Source: an uncultured Hymenobacter sp. (lineage in GTDB: Bacteria > Bacteroidota > Bacteroidia > Cytophagales > Hymenobacteraceae). Taken from it: DNA of 8,092 nt. Below the pieces are notes generated by a model. It worked only from the letters and a program-made list of their open reading frames with translations. It had not been told where the DNA came from and searched no databases. How positions within the stretch are numbered: position 1 is the stretch's first letter; each line of letters opens with the position of its first letter. Both the position numbers and the translations under genes were made by a program. The stretch covers positions 1 through 8,092 of the forward strand of contig CALMOO010000593.1 of the NCBI GenBank assembly GCA_937871705.1. Direction: 5' to 3'. Of the stretch, positions 6,022 to 8,092 are shown piece after piece.

Positions 6022-6603
6022 TTAGCTGGTCGCGGGCGTCAGCCACTTTTCTAGGCGCTGGGGCTTGTACTGCGCCATGGCATCGAGCAGGGCCGTGGCA
6101 TTTGCGTTTTGCAATACCTGGTTGCGGTTTTCAGCACGGAGGAAGGCTTCGCCTACCATGTGGTCGCAGAGGCCTATCAACTGGTCGTAGAAGCCCTCTA
6201 CATTGAGCAGACCGATTGGCTTACCGTGCAAGCCTAGCTGGCCCCAGGTCAGTACTTCAAATAGCTCTTCGAGGGTGCCAAAGCCGCCGGGCATCGCCAC
6301 AAAGCCTTCGGCCAGGTCAGCCATGAGCAGCTTGCGCTGGTGCATGGTTTCGACCACGTGCAGCTCGGTGCAGCCTTTGTGCGCCAGCTCTTTATCGGCT
6401 AGGAAGCCCGGAATTACGCCGATAACCTTGCCGCCTTCGGCCAGCACGGCGTCGGCAATGGTGCCCATCAGGCCCACGCATCCGCCACCGTATACCAGCG
6501 TCAGGCCACGCCGGGCCAGCTCGCGGCCCATTTCCTGCGCCTGTTGGGTATAGATTTCTTTGTTGCCGCTACTAGAGCCGCAGTACACTGCTACACTTTT
6601 CAT
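6022..6603 (-). CDS. LOG-family protein (TIGR00730; cytokinin riboside 5'-monophosphate phosphoribohydrolase-like)
   Basis: A cytoplasmic Rossmann-like enzyme expected to cleave ribose 5-phosphate from a nucleoside monophosphate. In bacteria the true substrate may be AMP or another nucleotide rather than a cytokinin. The 193 residues match the usual family size. Motifs seen: VAVYCGSSSG (4-13); LVYGGGCVGLMG (36-47); IGVIPGFL (61-68); METMHQRK-type block with Arg90; and the signature PGGFGTLEE (105-113), where Glu112 and Arg90 are the expected catalytic pair. The start is ATG at 6601-6603. A longer in-frame reading from 6660 would translate the 28-bp palindrome and is rejected. The gene lies 85 bp beyond argS on the same strand and converges with egtB. 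Since a terminator-like hairpin separates it from argS, it probably has its own promoter, which I could not identify. Confidence 0.9.
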   Translation of the reverse strand: MKSVAVYCGSSSGNKEIYTQQAQEMGRELARRGLTLVYGGGCVGLMGTIADAVLAEGGKVIGVIPGFLADKELAHKGCTELHVVETMHQRKLLMADLAEGFVAMPGGFGTLEELFEVLTWGQLGLHGKPIGLLNVEGFYDQLIGLCDHMVGEAFLRAENRNQVLQNANATALLDAMAQYKPQRLEKWLTPATS

Positions 6604-6611
6604 ATTAGGGT

Positions 6612-6647
6612 AAAAACAGGTAGAGACGCGAAGCTTCGCGTCTCTAC
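6612..6647 (-). terminator. 28-bp perfect palindrome plus T-run: likely argS terminator and dispersed repeat
   Basis: Positions 6620-6647 form a perfect 28-bp palindrome centred on AAGCTT; its left half is GTAGAGACGCGAAG. On the minus strand it lies 41 bp after the argS stop and is followed, after three bases, by five Ts (6616 down to 6612), as expected for an intrinsic terminator of argS. Its 3' end is only 16 bp before the LOG start codon, so it could also structure the LOG leader. From memory, GTAGAGACGCG...CGCGTCTCTAC palindromes recur as dispersed intergenic repeats in Hymenobacter and cyanobacteria; this was not checked. Confidence 0.7.
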
Positions 6648-6688
6648 AACTTAGAATCAATAAAAACTTGGGTTAACAAGTAGCAGCG

Positions 6689-8092
6689 CTACATGCGGTC
6701 TGGCACATCAATGCCTAGTAGGCCAAGGCTGACTTTGATAGTCTCAGCCGTTTTGGCGGAGAGCGCGACGCGGAAGGCTTTCTTCAGCGGGTCAATTTCT
6801 TTTAAGATTGGCACTTCGGTATAAAAGCGATTGTAGTTCTTCGCAACATCAAAGGCGTATTGTGCTACCACGGCGGGCGAAAGTGCGCGGGCTGCCTCTG
6901 TCACTATTTCCGCGTAACGACCTAAATCTTGAATTAACTCGGCTTCAGTGCTATGCAATTCAGTAAGCTGAGCAAAATCGGTTAAATCAACTACGCCAGT
7001 TGCTTCGGCATCACGACGAATTTTAGAAATACGCGCGTAGCTATATTGAATAAATGGCCCCGTATCGCCAGTCAGTTGCACCGACTCTTCAGGGTTGAAA
7101 AGCATACGCTTTTTAGGGTCCACTTTTAGCAGATAGTATTTCAGCGCCCCGAGGCCCAGCGTATGGAATAATTGTTGCAACTCCTCCTCGCTCAGGCCTT
7201 CAATTTTGCCCTTAGCTAGAGTTGCCTCCTTAGCGGCGTCTTCTACTTCCTTCACTAGCTCGTCGGCATCAACTACGGTGCCTTCGCGCGACTTCATCTT
7301 GCCCGAGGGCAAATCGACCATGCCGTAGCTGAGGTGATGAATGGCGGCGGCGTAGGGCTTGCCTAGCTTTTTGAGCGTGGCTTGCAGCACCTGCATGTGG
7401 TAGTTCTGCTCGTCGGCGATGACGTAGATGCTCGAGTCGTAGTAGAAATCCTTGTACTTCAGCTCGGCCGTGCCCAGGTCTTGGGTAATGTAGACGCTGG
7501 TACCATCGGCGCGGAGCAGGAGCTTTTCGTCGAGGCCTTCGGCTTGCAGGTCAACCCACACCGAGCCGTTCTCCTTTTTGAAAAATACGCCTTTTTGCAG
7601 GCCTTCTTCGACCCGCTCTTTGCCCAGCAGGTAAGTGCCCGACTCGTAGTAGAACTTATCGAAATCGACGCCGATGTTGCGGTACGTTTCGTTGAAGCCT
7701 TCGTAAACCCAACCATTCATGCGGTGCCAGAGGGCCATTACTTCCTCGTCGCCGGCTTCCCACTGCTGGAGCATTTGCTGGGCTTCGAGCATCAGCGAAG
7801 CTTGCTTTTTGGCGATGTCGGTTGCTACCCCCTCCGCTTCGAGTTGCTTGATTTCTTCGCGGTAGTGCTTCTCAAACAGCACGTAGTATTTGCCCGCCAA
7901 GTGGTCGCCTTTAATGCCGGCGCTCTCGGGGGTTTCGCCCGCGCCGAAGCGCTGGTAAGCTATCATCGACTTGCAGATGTGGATGCCGCGGTCGTTCACT
8001 AGGTTAGCCTTCGTGACGGTGGCGCCAGTCGCTTTCAAAATCTCGGCCACGCTGTAGCCCAAGAAGTTGTTGCGCAAGTGGCCCAGGTGCAG
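6689..8092 (-). CDS. argS: Arginyl-tRNA synthetase, N-terminus cut by window edge
   Basis: Charges tRNA-Arg with arginine in the cytoplasm. The 467 visible residues run to the natural stop (TAG at 6689-6691). The class I HIGH motif appears as HLGH in LHLGHLRNNFLGYS at the very edge of the window, so the frame stays open through 8092. The missing part should be the N-terminal tRNA-recognition domain and the first strand of the catalytic fold, perhaps 120-130 residues. The KMSKS loop is represented by GKMKSREGT (visible 264-272), a variant usual in ArgS. The anticodon-binding helical domain starts near GDTGPFIQYSYARI (342-355), and the end GIDVPDRM resembles other Bacteroidota ArgS. A CTACCCCC motif (7825-7832, antisense to the gene) encodes EGVAT in a variable loop. 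The TTG at 8075-8077 is an internal Leu codon, not a start. The part coding for the C-terminal domain (about 6930-7100) looks more AT-rich than the rest. Confidence 0.97.
   Translation of the reverse strand: MHLGHLRNNFLGYSVAEILKATGATVTKANLVNDRGIHICKSMIAYQRFGAGETPESAGIKGDHLAGKYYVLFEKHYREEIKQLEAEGVATDIAKKQASLMLEAQQMLQQWEAGDEEVMALWHRMNGWVYEGFNETYRNIGVDFDKFYYESGTYLLGKERVEEGLQKGVFFKKENGSVWVDLQAEGLDEKLLLRADGTSVYITQDLGTAELKYKDFYYDSSIYVIADEQNYHMQVLQATLKKLGKPYAAAIHHLSYGMVDLPSGKMKSREGTVVDADELVKEVEDAAKEATLAKGKIEGLSEEELQQLFHTLGLGALKYYLLKVDPKKRMLFNPEESVQLTGDTGPFIQYSYARISKIRRDAEATGVVDLTDFAQLTELHSTEAELIQDLGRYAEIVTEAARALSPAVVAQYAFDVAKNYNRFYTEVPILKEIDPLKKAFRVALSAKTAETIKVSLGLLGIDVPDRM

Noticed and set aside
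6604..6660. N-terminal extension of the LOG protein to an ATG at 6660
   Set aside because: The added 19 residues are a translation of the 28-bp palindrome and its flanks. The family start MKSVAVYCGSSSG fits the ATG at 6603.
7382..8002. 206-codon plus-strand open frame opposite argS
   Set aside because: It overlaps fully the conserved argS catalytic region in antisense. The Val/Leu/Phe-rich translation reflects codon use of the real gene.
8075..8077. TTG as the argS start codon
   Set aside because: The frame continues to the window edge through the HLGH signature, so this is an internal leucine codon.
1..8092. CRISPR array, tRNA or rRNA gene, insertion sequence or defence genes
   Set aside because: No regularly spaced repeats, tRNA-like cloverleaf, rRNA sequence, transposase or defence-type domains were seen.

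Overview
The window looks like chromosomal DNA from a GC-rich member of the Bacteroidota, most plausibly Hymenobacter or a close relative. This rests on protein flavour (MenC, ArgS and EgtB variants typical of Cytophagales-like bacteria), on starts without obvious Shine-Dalgarno sequences, on a Bacteroidota-type -7 promoter element (TAnnTTTG), and on intergenic palindromic repeats. The genus call is an inference.

Layout, left to right: a short non-coding edge with a GGGGGTAG/CTACCCCC hairpin (1-108); a lysophospholipid-type acyltransferase on the minus strand (109-1272); a spacer with a putative promoter; a secreted or periplasmic double aspartyl-protease protein with a PDZ domain (1409-2740, minus); o-succinylbenzoate synthase menC of menaquinone synthesis (2820-3896, minus); an 88-residue KGG-repeat stress protein (3982-4248, minus); a divergent intergenic region (4249-4542); egtB of ergothioneine synthesis (4543-5874, plus, the only plus-strand gene); a convergent spacer with a terminator and a long palindromic repeat; a LOG-family nucleotide phosphoribohydrolase (6022-6603, minus); a 28-bp perfect palindrome; and the C-terminal four fifths of arginyl-tRNA synthetase argS (6689-8092, minus, cut by the window edge).

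The genes are mostly housekeeping or stress-related and do not form one pathway. The KGG protein and menC could share a transcript, as could menC and the protease gene, but gaps of 79-136 bp and hairpins between genes argue that most are separately expressed. No phage, transposase, CRISPR, defence or RNA gene was seen, and I see no new multi-gene system.

The most interesting signals are non-coding: (1) a short asymmetric motif, CTACCCCC, found 11 times on the two strands, often in protein linkers or near N-termini and once as an inverted pair just after a stop codon; (2) a perfect 16-bp inverted repeat whose one arm contains the menC start codon; and (3) two different perfect palindromic elements flanking the LOG gene, one of them with a T-run that fits an argS terminator.
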